Assembly (NCBI RefSeq): GCF_018205975.1 | Contig: NZ_CP073577.1 | Coordinates: 124,001 to 188,000, forward strand | Direction of reading: 5' to 3' | DNA: 64,000 nt | From: Erythrobacter sp. JK5 | GTDB lineage: Bacteria > Pseudomonadota > Alphaproteobacteria > Sphingomonadales > Sphingomonadaceae | In this document: positions 63,495-64,000 of the stretch, piece by piece | How the letters are laid out: each line of letters starts with the position of its first letter | How positions within the stretch are numbered: position 1 is the first letter of the stretch | Made by a program: the position numbers and the translations under genes | Notes under the pieces: generated by a model | Seen by the model: the letters and a program-made list of their open reading frames with translations, nothing else | The model's database searches: none | What the model was told of the DNA's origin: nothing

Positions 63495-64000
63495 CGCTCC
63501 GATCCGCAATCGCGACTTCTTCGGGCTGTTGTTCCATGATCGGTGGCGCGTCGCCCGTGGTGTCCGCAGGCGCTTTGGTCGCTTCGCCGCCGCCGCGCGA
63601 ATGGACATAGGCGGCGAGCATCTTGATCGTCACCGGATCGAGCTTGTCGCTCCAGCCCGGCATCACGCCATGGCGCGGATTGAGGATCTGCGCGCGCACA
63701 TCGGCCATGTCTCCACCATAGAGCCAGATCGCGTCGTTGAGCGCCGGCGCGCCCTGCACAGGGTCTCCTCCGCCCGCGGGCTGGTGGCAGGCTGCGCAGT
63801 TCTGGGCGTAGAGCTCAGCGCCGGTCGCATTAGTCTGAGCCTTGCCGCTCAGCGAAAGGACGTGCTGCGCCAGTGCATCGACCTGTCCCTTGTCGAAAAT
63901 ACCCTCGAACGCGGGCATGTAAGCGAGCCGGGTCTGGTTCGATCCCTCCCAGCGGATGCCGTGGATCAGCGTGTTTTCGATCGCGTTGATGTCGCCGCCC
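63481..64000 (-). CDS. ccoP: cbb3 oxidase diheme cytochrome subunit CcoP, partial (N-terminus outside window)
   Basis: The C-terminal 172 residues of CcoP. The visible part begins GGDINAIENTLIHGIRWEG, within or just after the first heme domain, and includes the second heme motif CAACHQPAGGG and a likely methionine ligand in HGVMPGW. The gene starts beyond the right edge, where ccoN, ccoO and ccoQ would be expected. Confidence 0.92.
   Translation of the reverse strand, partial: GGDINAIENTLIHGIRWEGSNQTRLAYMPAFEGIFDKGQVDALAQHVLSLSGKAQTNATGAELYAQNCAACHQPAGGGDPVQGAPALNDAIWLYGGDMADVRAQILNPRHGVMPGWSDKLDPVTIKMLAAYVHSRGGGEATKAPADTTGDAPPIMEQQPEEVAIADRSDGQR

Noticed and set aside
1..64000. Insertion sequences, phage genes, integrases, rRNA or tRNA genes
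   Set aside because: No transposase, integrase, terminal inverted repeat pair, rRNA stretch or tRNA-like cloverleaf was recognised while reading both strands.

Overview
The window looks like a chromosomal segment of a GC-rich alphaproteobacterium, most likely a sphingomonad of the Erythrobacteraceae type. The grounds are a Caulobacter/Xanthomonas-type TonB receptor, a Caulobacter-like oxidative xylose pathway, an alphaproteobacterial BapA/LapA-like adhesin and a ccoNOP-GHIS cluster. Genes are tightly packed and most neighbours overlap by ATGA. I see no rRNA, tRNA, CRISPR array, insertion sequence or phage gene.

Region 1 (1-25.9 kb) is a xylan/xylose utilisation locus. A LacI-family regulator (15560) sits among genes for a TonB receptor, GH10 and GH5 endo-glycanases, two GH3 exo-glycosidases, a sugar MFS transporter and all five Weimberg steps: xylose dehydrogenase, xylonolactonase, xylonate dehydratase, 2-keto-3-deoxyxylonate dehydratase and 2-oxoglutarate-semialdehyde dehydrogenase. 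Four near-identical GGTARCGCTAMC palindromes (598, 8288, 15444, 25895) mark all four divergent or upstream intergenic regions, so one regulator could control every gene here. Four tryptophan-halogenase-like flavoproteins (one with no recognisable catalytic motif) and a JmjC/cupin-like protein lie in the same transcription units; their role is not explained by the pathway.

Region 2 (26.5-49.2 kb) is a surface-adhesin system. It holds a giant type I secreted adhesin (about 5,045 residues once a single-base frameshift is bridged), then an OmpA-like protein, a TolC-like outer-membrane protein, a LapB-like ABC transporter, a SleB-type cell-wall hydrolase, an HlyD-like adaptor and, convergently, a LapG-like periplasmic cysteine protease. 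A PAAG motif near the adhesin N-terminus is a candidate cleavage site for that protease.

Region 3 (49.5-59.2 kb) is a plus-strand run of 5-oxoprolinase, a non-canonical NRAMP-like transporter, a periplasmic molybdenum hydroxylase (small and large subunits plus cytochrome c) and its maturation factors XdhC and MocA. Region 4 (59.2-64 kb, minus strand) is the end of a cbb3 oxidase cluster: partial ccoP, then ccoG, ccoH, ccoI and ccoS.

Four genes (GH5, adhesin, HlyD adaptor, cytochrome c) each need exactly one extra base to restore a family-consistent frame, and in every case the gap can be closed by adding one C to a C4 or C5 run on the given strand. That pattern favours homopolymer sequencing errors over genuine pseudogenes.
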